Shown here: one piece after another, positions 10,265-18,634 of the stretch
Layout of the letters: the number at the start of each line of letters is the position of its first letter
Position numbering within the stretch: position 1 is the stretch's first letter
NCBI GenBank assembly: GCA_963795935.1
Contig: CAWCJO010000004.1
Span: forward strand, 1,522,900-1,586,899
Length of the DNA: 64,000 nucleotides
Direction of reading: 5' to 3'
Origin: JAICMB01 sp963795935
Lineage (GTDB): Bacteria > Acidobacteriota > Terriglobia > Bryobacterales > Bryobacteraceae
The notes under the pieces: model-generated
Told to the model about the DNA's origin: nothing
What the model saw: the letters and a program-made list of their open reading frames with translations, nothing else
Database searches by the model: none
Translations under genes and position numbers: made by a program

Positions 10265-11380
10265 TCATGGAACGCGGTAGCGGCGGACTTTCTCCTCGTC
10301 GAGCTCGACGCCGAGTCCTGGACGGTCCCCAATGCGGGCCTTCCCGCCCTCGATGGGCAGCGGCTCGGTCAGCAGATCGTCGGTGTAATAGAACGGTCCG
10401 ATGATGTCGGAGGGAAACTCTGAAGCGCTGATGCCCGGAGTCGCCAGCGCGATGTGTATCATGGCGGCGCTGCCGACGCCCATTTCGAGATTGCTGCCGA
10501 CGATACAGCTCAACATGGCTGCTTCGGCGATGGCGGCGATTTTGCGGGCGGGGCCGATCCCGGCGGATTTGCCTATATAGATGGAGAGCGCGTCGGCGGA
10601 TCCGGCGCGAACGATTGCGAGCGCATCCTCGGCCGTATTGACGCTCTCATCCGCGATGATGGGCAGCTCGACTTGCGAACGGACCAGGGCGAGCCATGCC
10701 GGATCGGCGGGCGGCACCGGCTGCTCGACGAAATAGATGCCGAACTCGCTCAGACGGCGAATCATCGTGACGGCCGTTCTCGGATCCCAGGCGCCGTTGG
10801 CATCGATGCCGAGGCGCGTATCCGGTCCAACGGCGCGGCGTACGGCGCGAACGCGCTCAATGTCTTGAGCGGGATCGATGCCGACCTTGACCTTCATCGT
10901 GGTAAATCCTTGTTCGAGCGCCCACGCGGCGATGTCCGCGGCGCGCGCGGGCTCCACGCCCGAGATCGACCACTTGGTCGCGACGTAATCACGCACGGGG
11001 CCGCCGAGCAGGCGATAGACGGGCAAGTTAGCGGTCTTGCCGAGGAGGTCCCACAGCGCCATCTCGAGGGCCGCCTTGGTGAAAGGGTGCCCGAATACGG
11101 CGCTGCGCATGCGAAGAGTCAGCGCTTCGATATTGCCGGGATTTTCGCCGATCAGAGCGGGGGCGAGGATTGTGTCGATAAAATGCGCGGCGGTGACCTG
11201 ATCTTCGCCGCTCCAGCGCGGTGTGCAGGAGACCTCGCCCAAGCCGGTGAGGCCCTCGCTCGTGTGGACTCTTACGAGCAGGAATGGAGAAACCGAATGA
11301 AAACCGCTCTTTCCCCGAATCGCGAGATGCGCGTGCAGCGGCACCCTGACGGGTATCGATTCAATGGCGGCGATCTTCAA
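10265..11380 (-). CDS. Mandelate racemase/muconate lactonizing enzyme family protein
   Basis: 371 aa enolase-superfamily enzyme. The capping domain (1-125) is followed by a barrel with the KxK base motif (Lys163, Lys165 in MKVKVG), metal ligands Asp193 (GIDANG), Glu219 (FVEQP) and Asp244 (IADES), and the opposite-face Lys271 (IYIGKSAG). This pattern is that of the muconate-cycloisomerase subgroup (cycloisomerases, dipeptide epimerases, o-succinylbenzoate synthases, N-acylamino-acid racemases), not the mandelate-racemase subgroup. It begins one base after the stop of the TonB receptor gene, so uptake and intracellular conversion of one ligand class is a reasonable inference. Confidence 0.85.
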   Translation of the reverse strand: MKIAAIESIPVRVPLHAHLAIRGKSGFHSVSPFLLVRVHTSEGLTGLGEVSCTPRWSGEDQVTAAHFIDTILAPALIGENPGNIEALTLRMRSAVFGHPFTKAALEMALWDLLGKTANLPVYRLLGGPVRDYVATKWSISGVEPARAADIAAWALEQGFTTMKVKVGIDPAQDIERVRAVRRAVGPDTRLGIDANGAWDPRTAVTMIRRLSEFGIYFVEQPVPPADPAWLALVRSQVELPIIADESVNTAEDALAIVRAGSADALSIYIGKSAGIGPARKIAAIAEAAMLSCIVGSNLEMGVGSAAMIHIALATPGISASEFPSDIIGPFYYTDDLLTEPLPIEGGKARIGDRPGLGVELDEEKVRRYRVP

Positions 11381-11381
11381 C

Positions 11382-14300
11382 TTAAAATATAAACTTCAGA
11401 GCGAGTTGCATCTCGCGGGCGTCCGATGCGGACAGGATTTGGCCCGTCGTCGGCTGATTGATGGTGGTATTCGGCGCTCCCAGATTCACGTGATTGAGCG
11501 TGTTGAAGATCTCCCAACGGAACTGGACGTAACTGCGTTCCGTGATGTGAAAATTCTTCATCAAGTCGGTATCGAGATCGGAGTACGCCGGACCGGTGAG
11601 AATGCCGACGCCGGAGTTGCCGAATTGATAGAGCGGCGGAGCGGCGAATGCCGCCGGATTGAACCATTCGCTCGCAGTGGGATTCGATAGATGCGGATCT
11701 CCAACGATATTGGGACGGGCATTCACGCCATTCCCGAGCGTCGCGCCGGGGACGCTGAACGTCAGCGGAGCTCCAGACTGGAAGCTGTAAATGCCGGAGA
11801 GCTGCCAACCACCGACGATGAAGTCGAGCGCGCGCGGCATGGCGCCTCCGAAGCGCTTGCCGCGTCCGAAGGGAAATTCGTAGATGGCGCTGGCGCTCAA
11901 AATTTGGCGCCGCTCCAGAGGCGAGGGGCCGCGATCGTAATTGGCGGGCGCATAGGGCGTGGGCTGGGCGGTCACGTCGTTGCCTTCATTCGATATGTCG
12001 CGCGCGAACGCGTAGGAGAGCCGGTATTCCAGTCCCTTCGAGAATCGTTTATCAAATTTGACTTGCAGGCTGTTGTACCAGTCGCGCCCGAGGTTCTCGT
12101 ATAGATTGATGCCGCCGAACTGCGGGTACGGCAAGGCGGCCTGCAAATTCGTATATTGCCCGGGCGGCGCGGTGTTGATGTGGGGCCATGCGACCAGATC
12201 GTAGCCGCGGCTGGCGACGTAGGAGACAGTGAGCGCCGCATCGATTTTCGGGATGGCCTGTTCGATCGAGACGTTCCAATCGTGAATTTTCATGGGCTTT
12301 ATATTCACGACGGCGGCGGAGACGGAGGGCGCGACGAAATCGCCGGGATTGGCGGGGAAAGCGGTTTCCCATTGCTGGTTCGAGGCTTTCGCGAACGTCA
12401 CCTGCTGCGAGGCCCAGTAGGGAGGGCCGATGACCTGCGACCCCGTAATGTTGCCGTTGTAATTTGAAGCGAAGATGCCGTAAGCTCCGCGCACCACAAA
12501 CGTATCCTTGCCGATGGGACGCCACGCGGCCCCGATGCGAGGCGAGACGTAATTGCTGGAATCGGACAGGCCCTCGGGGTAGCCGACTTGCGATGCCGGC
12601 ACCCACAGGCCGGCGGTTGCGGCGGCGAGATAGGGCGCGATGGGCTGCGCGCTCAGATCCACCATGCCGTTCTCCTCGCCGGCGACCGCTTTCCCGATGG
12701 CGGTATCAAAGGTGGCGCCCGCGCCGCGCACGAGAGTTCGTTCCCACCAGCGATCCCAGCGGACGCCCAGCTCCAAAGTAAGCCGCGGGTGAACATGCCA
12801 ACTATCGTTTACATACGTGGCGGAATACGGCTCATGACCCATGGCGAAATCCGCCAGAATCGTGTTTGCCCGCGCGGACTGGACCAAGCCAAGCAGGTAA
12901 TCGGCGAAGGCATTGCCGGTGTACTGGCCATTGAAGGTGAAGGTGCCCCGCGGGTCCGAGGAAGAATGGTGCGCCAGCGTGCGGTTGTCGAGGTACTCGC
13001 CGCCGAATACGAGCGTGTGCTTGCCTTTCACCCAGTTCATGCTCGCCCGGCCGTTCAGGATCTCGCGGCGGAACGAAGCAGGGACCTGGGCCGGGTCGCT
13101 AAAGCCTGAATAGCCGCTGATGGCGACGCCGGGAAGGCCGATGGCGGGAGCGCGGAAGGCGGTTTGAAAGCCCTGAATGCCGGCGTCTTGTGTGAGATTT
13201 TCTTTGCCGACCTGAGGCGATGCGATCTCGCTATCGGAGTGGATGAAACCGGCGGAAACGGTGAGCAGGAGCGCCGGCGTGATGGTCCAATCGTAATTCG
13301 CCGCGGCATTGTGCTGCACCAGATCCTGCGTGCTGGAGACTGTAGGAGAATAACCGGCGCTCACCTGCGTATCGCCCACGCGGATGTAGCGGAAATAAAT
13401 CTTTTGGCGCGAAGAGATCATCTGGTCGATGCGATAAATCTGGTTGGATCCGTCCTCCGGCGTTTTCGCGAGGGCCCGATAGAGATTGCCCGGAGCGTTG
13501 GGTAAAAGCAGATAAGGGAAGAAGAACGTAGCGGCCGAATCGAAGCGATTGGCGGGAATCTGATTTCCGGGGAACGCTTTCCCGGTAAGTGGATCGGTGA
13601 TCGTGGTCTTGAGCGATGAAAAATCTCCGTTCAGGAATGCCGGCGGAATGGCGGGCGAGTTGAAAATAGTCTGGGTGCGAACGTTCAGGCCTTCGTAGCT
13701 GGCGAAGAAGAAGGTCTTGTCCTTCACGACAGGACCCCCGAAAGTGTAGCCGTACTGGTTGCGGCGAAGTTCGGGCTTGGAGGAGGCAAACGCGTTGCGC
13801 GCGTCGAGCGTATCGTTGCGCAGGAACTCCCACAATGTTCCGTGAAACGCGTTCGTTCCGGATTTCGTGATCATCTGCACCTGAAGAGGCTGGCGGCCGT
13901 TTTCAGCGCTGTAGCTGGAGGTTTCCACGCGGAACTGGCCTACCGCATCGAGATTCGGGAATGCGATGCCGCCCTCCGCGCTGGGGTCGTTGGCGCTGGC
14001 GCCGTCGATGCTGAACTGCGTCGCGTCGTTATGTTGGCCAAGTCCCTGGACCTGATGATTGAGCGTGTTCCCGCTGGGCGGACCCAGATACCGCATGCCC
14101 GGCACCAGGGCGACCATCTGGATGGGGTCGCGCCCATTGAGGGGAAGCTCCTTGATTTCTTTCTCCTCAATAGCGGATTCAACCGAGGCACTCTCGGTTT
14201 GGACCAATTCCGCTCCCCCTTGAACCGTGATCTCCTGCTTGACGTCGCCGAGCGTCAGGACGGGTTCAATGCGTTTTTGCTCTCCGGCGACCAATTCGGT

Positions 14301-14576
14301 TCGCGCCAGGCGCCATGTTTTGAAGGTCGGCATGGAAGCCGAGACGGAGTAGAATCCGCGAGGAAGAGCGAGGACCTGGAAATAGCCATTCGCGTTCGTC
14401 GTTGCGGTCTCGTGGAGACCGGTATCGAGATTGGTGACCGTGATCGCGGCGTTGGGGACAACAGCTCCGGTGCTATCCTTGACGATCCCGAGAATGGATC
14501 CTTCGGCGCCCGCTTGGGCGCACACGACAACTGCTCCCAGAACGCTTATTAACAGGGCGATGAGTATGCCTCGCAT
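11382..14576 (-). CDS. TonB-dependent receptor, Oar-like, with carboxypeptidase-like N-terminal domain
   Basis: 1064 aa outer-membrane protein. Signal peptide (1-20, ending VVCAQA), a carboxypeptidase regulatory-like beta-sandwich (about 25-100: GIVKDSTGAVVPNAAITV, TTNANGYF), plug domain (about 115-230, with LPLNGRDP), then a long beta-barrel ending in an aromatic residue (LALKFIF) as barrel proteins do. This class is greatly expanded in Acidobacteria and imports or binds large ligands, often glycans or peptides. It lies directly upstream of the enolase-superfamily gene on the same strand, and a promoter-like sequence precedes it. Confidence 0.9.
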   Translation of the reverse strand: MRGILIALLISVLGAVVVCAQAGAEGSILGIVKDSTGAVVPNAAITVTNLDTGLHETATTNANGYFQVLALPRGFYSVSASMPTFKTWRLARTELVAGEQKRIEPVLTLGDVKQEITVQGGAELVQTESASVESAIEEKEIKELPLNGRDPIQMVALVPGMRYLGPPSGNTLNHQVQGLGQHNDATQFSIDGASANDPSAEGGIAFPNLDAVGQFRVETSSYSAENGRQPLQVQMITKSGTNAFHGTLWEFLRNDTLDARNAFASSKPELRRNQYGYTFGGPVVKDKTFFFASYEGLNVRTQTIFNSPAIPPAFLNGDFSSLKTTITDPLTGKAFPGNQIPANRFDSAATFFFPYLLLPNAPGNLYRALAKTPEDGSNQIYRIDQMISSRQKIYFRYIRVGDTQVSAGYSPTVSSTQDLVQHNAAANYDWTITPALLLTVSAGFIHSDSEIASPQVGKENLTQDAGIQGFQTAFRAPAIGLPGVAISGYSGFSDPAQVPASFRREILNGRASMNWVKGKHTLVFGGEYLDNRTLAHHSSSDPRGTFTFNGQYTGNAFADYLLGLVQSARANTILADFAMGHEPYSATYVNDSWHVHPRLTLELGVRWDRWWERTLVRGAGATFDTAIGKAVAGEENGMVDLSAQPIAPYLAAATAGLWVPASQVGYPEGLSDSSNYVSPRIGAAWRPIGKDTFVVRGAYGIFASNYNGNITGSQVIGPPYWASQQVTFAKASNQQWETAFPANPGDFVAPSVSAAVVNIKPMKIHDWNVSIEQAIPKIDAALTVSYVASRGYDLVAWPHINTAPPGQYTNLQAALPYPQFGGINLYENLGRDWYNSLQVKFDKRFSKGLEYRLSYAFARDISNEGNDVTAQPTPYAPANYDRGPSPLERRQILSASAIYEFPFGRGKRFGGAMPRALDFIVGGWQLSGIYSFQSGAPLTFSVPGATLGNGVNARPNIVGDPHLSNPTASEWFNPAAFAAPPLYQFGNSGVGILTGPAYSDLDTDLMKNFHITERSYVQFRWEIFNTLNHVNLGAPNTTINQPTTGQILSASDAREMQLALKFIF

Positions 14577-14659
14577 CGCAACCTCCTGGATCAGGATAGT
14601 CTAACGGCCGCTGCTCCGGCGATGGAGGCCAAAGCGAAAGGCGCAGAAATGTTAGAGAT

Positions 14660-14688
14660 AGTATATCAGCAGGGTGCCTCGCCGTCCA
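14660..14688 (-). promoter_or_regulatory. Candidate sigma-70-type promoter for the TonB receptor operon
   Basis: On the minus strand TGGACG (14683-14688) and TATACT (14660-14665) are separated by exactly 17 bases, about 85 bases before the receptor start. It matches the -35/-10 consensus at most positions. Found by eye only. Confidence 0.4.
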
Positions 14689-14733
14689 TTGCGGCAGAAT
14701 ACGGCGTTTTGTAGTTGTTCCGCGGATACCGAT

Positions 14734-15501
14734 TTACCAGTTTGCAAAATCGGCAATGAACGCCGAGACATCGTCGACGATGGCATCGAAGAAGCACGCG
14801 CCTTTTTCGGCCGTCGCGAGATTGGGATGGCCGACCACGCCGCTCGTTGATATCTCGTGAAACTCGTTCACGCTGTAAACGGGTTTGGCGTATTGCATGT
14901 CGGCTTTGCGGTAGCGGGAGGAATGCGAGGGGCCATCGGCGCGCGCCAGCTCCATGCGGACGCGGCCGGGGTGAAGGTGCAGCATCAGCGAGGTTTCCAT
15001 TTCGCAGGCGTGGCCGAGACCGCCGAGTTCGGATTCGCGGATGCGCTTGATGCTCTGGGCCGCTAACATCCAATACGCGGCGTAGAGGACGTGAACGCCG
15101 CCGGGATCTGCGAGGCTGCTCTTCACTTCACGCAAGGCGGCGCGCACGGGGATGTCATTGCCTCCATGGCCGTTCAGCAGAAAGATTTTCCGGGCGCCCA
15201 TGGCGAGAATGGAACGGCACAGGTCTTCGATCACCGCAATGTAGTTCATCTGCCGGATGTCGAGCGTGCCGGGGAAATGCATGTGATGAGTGGAATGGCC
15301 GAGCCAGAGGCAGGGGAGCAGGAGGACGCGTTCGGGCAATTTCCGTTCGACGGCGTTCGCGATGGCGGTTACGATATCCGTGTCGGTTGTGAGAGGCAGG
15401 TGCGGTCCATGCTGCTCGAAGGAGCCTAGCGGCGCCGTTACGATCAGGTCGGCAATGGGAAGGGCTTTGACTTCCGGCCAGGAGAACGATTCGAGGCGCA
15501 T
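14734..15501 (-). CDS. Creatininase family amidohydrolase
   Basis: 255 aa, the usual family length. Metal-binding residues are seen in SFEQHGPHLPLTTDTD (Glu29, His31, Asp40), NGHGGN (His112) and GHACEMETS (Glu167 region). Creatininase relatives hydrolyse creatinine, formylated amines or peptide bonds (as in MftE); the context does not define the substrate. It is the last gene of a tightly packed minus-strand operon and starts three bases after the gamma-glutamyltransferase stop, so both may act on an amide brought in by the symporter upstream. Confidence 0.85.
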   Translation of the reverse strand: MRLESFSWPEVKALPIADLIVTAPLGSFEQHGPHLPLTTDTDIVTAIANAVERKLPERVLLLPCLWLGHSTHHMHFPGTLDIRQMNYIAVIEDLCRSILAMGARKIFLLNGHGGNDIPVRAALREVKSSLADPGGVHVLYAAYWMLAAQSIKRIRESELGGLGHACEMETSLMLHLHPGRVRMELARADGPSHSSRYRKADMQYAKPVYSVNEFHEISTSGVVGHPNLATAEKGACFFDAIVDDVSAFIADFANW

Positions 15502-15504
15502 AAC

Positions 15505-16998
15505 TTAAATCCCGGCGGCCCAGGTGTTGCCGCCCGCGCGGATGAGACGATCGCGTTTCAGAATTTCGGCGCCATGCGCGGCGCCGGCGATCTCGTTGGG
15601 AACTTCGATGCGCCATCCGAGCTGCTCCAACGATTGCCGCATGCGCATATCGAAGTTATGCGAGATCTCCAGCGGGTCGCACGTCATCGTGTGGATGCGA
15701 GGCGCGGCTGCGGCTTCTTGCACTGAGGCGCCATAATCGACGATGCGTTGGGCCAACTGCGCGCAGACGCTGACAATGCGACGGCCGCCGCGGAGTCCAA
15801 CCGCAACGTCGCGCTCCGCAGTGCGGATGAGCAACGGGCAAACGTTGTTCAACGGCCGCTTGCCGGGGCCGGGCGAATTTTCAAGCCCCGGGTGCGGATC
15901 GAACCGGCACATACCGTGGCCCAGTATAATACCCGTGTCTGGAACGGCCAGGCAGGACCCGAAGAGTCCGCCTTGCGAGAGGGTCATGGAAACCATATTT
16001 CCGGAGCTGTCGGCGGACGCGACGTGGATCGTGCCATAACGGCTGGCGCGCGCCGGGCGCTCTCGAAGACGCTCGCGCCAGGAGTATTCCAGCGCATGCG
16101 CGAAACGAGCCCAGTAGCGCGGATCGCCGTCGGATAGAGCATCGAACGGTTCGATAGCCTGCAAAGTTGACAGAACACTGAAGCCGCCGTTTTGCCGGAT
16201 AGCGGTGTAGAGATCGGCATTCCGGTACTTCGACGAAAGCGGCTCCGTTACACGCGGAGCGAAGCCCGCCATGTCCTCGCGAGTGAGGATGCCGGCTGCG
16301 GCGCTGACAAAGTCGGCGATCAAGCGGCCAATTTCGCCATCGTAAAAATCGCGCCAGCCGGCGGCGCTTAGACGGTCCAGCGTGCGCGCGAGATCGGGAC
16401 GACTCCAATGGTCGTTCGCGGAGGGTACGACGCCGGCGGGAAGCAGGATTTCCGCCGTGGAGGGGAACCGCGATATGACGTCGCGCTTCAGGAGAACCGC
16501 CTCGCGCACCAGGCCGTATCGCAAATTTTCCAGAAGTTCGCGGGCGGGTGCGACAATTGCGGGCCATTGCAGCCGGCCCCAGCGTTCCCATAACGTCCCG
16601 ACGCCGCCGATGAACCCCGGAACCGCTACCGAAAGAGGTCCATATACATTGGCATCCTCGGCGACGGAGCAGCCATACTCGATCTCATTGATTCCGCGAT
16701 GACCCGATGTAGGAGGAAGCACTTCGAACATGTCTTCGCGAGCGGCGCGGGGCGCCACGGCGTTGCCGTCGATCGACCAGACCCGGCCTGTTTTGCCGTC
16801 GAGAACGACTGCGGATGCGACGTAGCCGCCGATGTCCACGGCCTGCGGTTCGAGAACCGCGCAGGCGAGCGAAGCAGCGGCCGCGGCGTCCATGGCATTG
16901 CCGCCAGCCTCCAGAATTTGAGCGCCCGAGCGAGCCCCACCGGCCGGTCCCGTGGCGACCGCTCCTTGCGCGCAGATCACCTCGACGCCTTCGATCAC
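15505..16998 (-). CDS. Gamma-glutamyltransferase family (Ntn) hydrolase
   Basis: 497 aa. The GTG start at 16998 overlaps the TGA of the symporter gene (GTGA), preceded by GGAGG. The N-terminal half shows the family blocks AVATGPAGGARSGAQILEAGG and GNAMDAAAAASLACAVLEP; the self-processing site appears as YGTIHVASAD with Thr323 as the expected nucleophile, followed by GNMVSMTLSQGGLFGS. No clear signal peptide follows this start, whereas many relatives are periplasmic. The family splits gamma-glutamyl amide bonds or related acylated amides. Divergence around the processing site means activity on glutathione should not be assumed. Confidence 0.75.
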   Translation of the reverse strand: MIEGVEVICAQGAVATGPAGGARSGAQILEAGGNAMDAAAAASLACAVLEPQAVDIGGYVASAVVLDGKTGRVWSIDGNAVAPRAAREDMFEVLPPTSGHRGINEIEYGCSVAEDANVYGPLSVAVPGFIGGVGTLWERWGRLQWPAIVAPARELLENLRYGLVREAVLLKRDVISRFPSTAEILLPAGVVPSANDHWSRPDLARTLDRLSAAGWRDFYDGEIGRLIADFVSAAAGILTREDMAGFAPRVTEPLSSKYRNADLYTAIRQNGGFSVLSTLQAIEPFDALSDGDPRYWARFAHALEYSWRERLRERPARASRYGTIHVASADSSGNMVSMTLSQGGLFGSCLAVPDTGIILGHGMCRFDPHPGLENSPGPGKRPLNNVCPLLIRTAERDVAVGLRGGRRIVSVCAQLAQRIVDYGASVQEAAAAPRIHTMTCDPLEISHNFDMRMRQSLEQLGWRIEVPNEIAGAAHGAEILKRDRLIRAGGNTWAAGI

Positions 16999-18626
16999 GC
17001 TCCCTCCGGATACTGGAAGCGGAACCACAAGAAGAAGCCGTATATGGACAGCACAATTCCGATAAATATCAGCCACCACAAACGCAGGTCGCGTATGCCG
17101 TGATACTTCAAGCGCTCGAACTTGGGCAGTGCGGCGTAGGCTGGGCTCCAGATGATTCCTTCCGTATGGCGGGGCGCGGGGGGCGCGGTCAGTAACGAGA
17201 CCGCGATCATCACTATCATGCAAAATATCCAGGAAATGAAGGCGCGGTGAAGATAGTTGGCGTAGGGCGCAAGAAACGCCACGTGCGTGAAGAGATAGAA
17301 CTGTAGAAAAATCGTAAACGGGAAGCCTAGCAGGATCGTCGCGAGCGCCGCTTTGCCATTCGCGCGCCGCCACAGCAGGCCTGTCGTGAAAATAACCGCG
17401 AATGGCGGTGCAATATACGCAAAGCCCTCCTGGATCAGCACGAACAGCGACCGTTGAGTGGTGCTGAAGTAGATCGCGATCAGAATTCCAAGGGCCATCA
17501 CGACGGCGCCGCTCCAGCGCCCGAATGAGACCAGTCGTTTCTCGCTCGCCGCTGGATTGACGACGCGCTTATACAGGTCCATGGTCAGGATGGTCGAAGT
17601 CGAATTGATCATCGACGAGAGATGCGACATGAGAGCCGATGCGATAGCGGCCAGGATGAGGCCCCGCAGCCCTTGCGGAACAAGCGATTCCACCAGAAGT
17701 ATGTAAGATTGGTCGGGGCGCGGCAGGTGAGGCATTAACTTATACGCGATGATGCCGGGCAGCACGAACAGAAAGGGGAGAAGGATATGGAGGAAACCCG
17801 CCGTGACAACGCCCATACGGGCATTCCACTCATCTTTCGCGCCGAGACAGCGCTGCACGATGTGCTGGCTGGTGCAGTTGTACCAGATGCCGACGCTGAG
17901 AAAGCTGGTGAACACGCCTGTCCAAGGGAAGAGGGTGTGCGTGGGAGGATGGAAGACCTGGAACTTTTGCGGGAGCTCGTGAAACAGTTTCATGAAGCCA
18001 CCGACTTTTGAAAGTCCGATAATCGGCACCCAAATGCCGCCTACCAGCAATACGCCCATCTGCATGAAGTCGGTCCACGCCGCGGACTTCAATCCGCCAT
18101 AAATGGTGTACGCGGCTGTCAGGACGCCGAGCAGTATGATAGCGAGCAACAGGTTCATTCCGAACATGCTTTGCAGCGCGAGACCGCCAGCATACAGCGG
18201 TCCGGCAATCAAGGAAAAGATATATCCGATGACGCAGAATATTGCGAAGAGGTAGCGTGCGGTCGAGTTATAACGCCGTTCCAGGAACTCGGGCATGGTG
18301 TATAACCCGGTTCGCATGTAGTACGGCAGAAAGATCCAGATCAGCAGAGTGTAGACGATCCATGCATTCCAACCAAAGGCCGCAATGACGATTCCGTTTG
18401 TATAACCGGCGCCGACCTGAGCGATAAAGTGGTCGCTGCTGATGGCAGTGGCAACCATGGACGTTCCGACGACGTACCAGGGGAGGCGCTTGTCTCCCAT
18501 GAAGTAGTCCTTCGCCGTGTTCCGTCCACCGCGCGAGACCAGGAATCCGACGGCGACCGTCAGTAACAGATAAGCCGCGAAAATTGCGAGTTCGTAATTG
18601 TTCAGTGCGACCCGCGGCGGGTTCAT
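16995..18626 (-). CDS. Sodium:solute symporter family transporter
   Basis: 543 aa integral membrane protein of the SSS (SLC5) family, with about 13 hydrophobic helices. Family landmarks include the N-terminal region RGGRNTAKDYFMGDKRLPW, the sodium-binding region around ATAISSDHFIAQVGAGY, and SALMSHLSSMINSTSTI in the later helices. It would import a small organic solute with sodium. It overlaps the downstream gamma-glutamyltransferase by four bases and begins nine bases after the cytochrome-containing protein. The substrate is unknown; the amidase-type neighbours suggest an amide or amino-acid derivative. Confidence 0.9.
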   Translation of the reverse strand: MNPPRVALNNYELAIFAAYLLLTVAVGFLVSRGGRNTAKDYFMGDKRLPWYVVGTSMVATAISSDHFIAQVGAGYTNGIVIAAFGWNAWIVYTLLIWIFLPYYMRTGLYTMPEFLERRYNSTARYLFAIFCVIGYIFSLIAGPLYAGGLALQSMFGMNLLLAIILLGVLTAAYTIYGGLKSAAWTDFMQMGVLLVGGIWVPIIGLSKVGGFMKLFHELPQKFQVFHPPTHTLFPWTGVFTSFLSVGIWYNCTSQHIVQRCLGAKDEWNARMGVVTAGFLHILLPFLFVLPGIIAYKLMPHLPRPDQSYILLVESLVPQGLRGLILAAIASALMSHLSSMINSTSTILTMDLYKRVVNPAASEKRLVSFGRWSGAVVMALGILIAIYFSTTQRSLFVLIQEGFAYIAPPFAVIFTTGLLWRRANGKAALATILLGFPFTIFLQFYLFTHVAFLAPYANYLHRAFISWIFCMIVMIAVSLLTAPPAPRHTEGIIWSPAYAALPKFERLKYHGIRDLRLWWLIFIGIVLSIYGFFLWFRFQYPEGA

Positions 18627-18634
18627 GTTGCCGG

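Noticed and set aside
15502..17373. Longer start for the gamma-glutamyltransferase (to 17373)
   Set aside because: The extra 125 codons lie entirely within the symporter gene and read as antisense-like sequence; the GTG at 16998 has a ribosome site and a coupling overlap.
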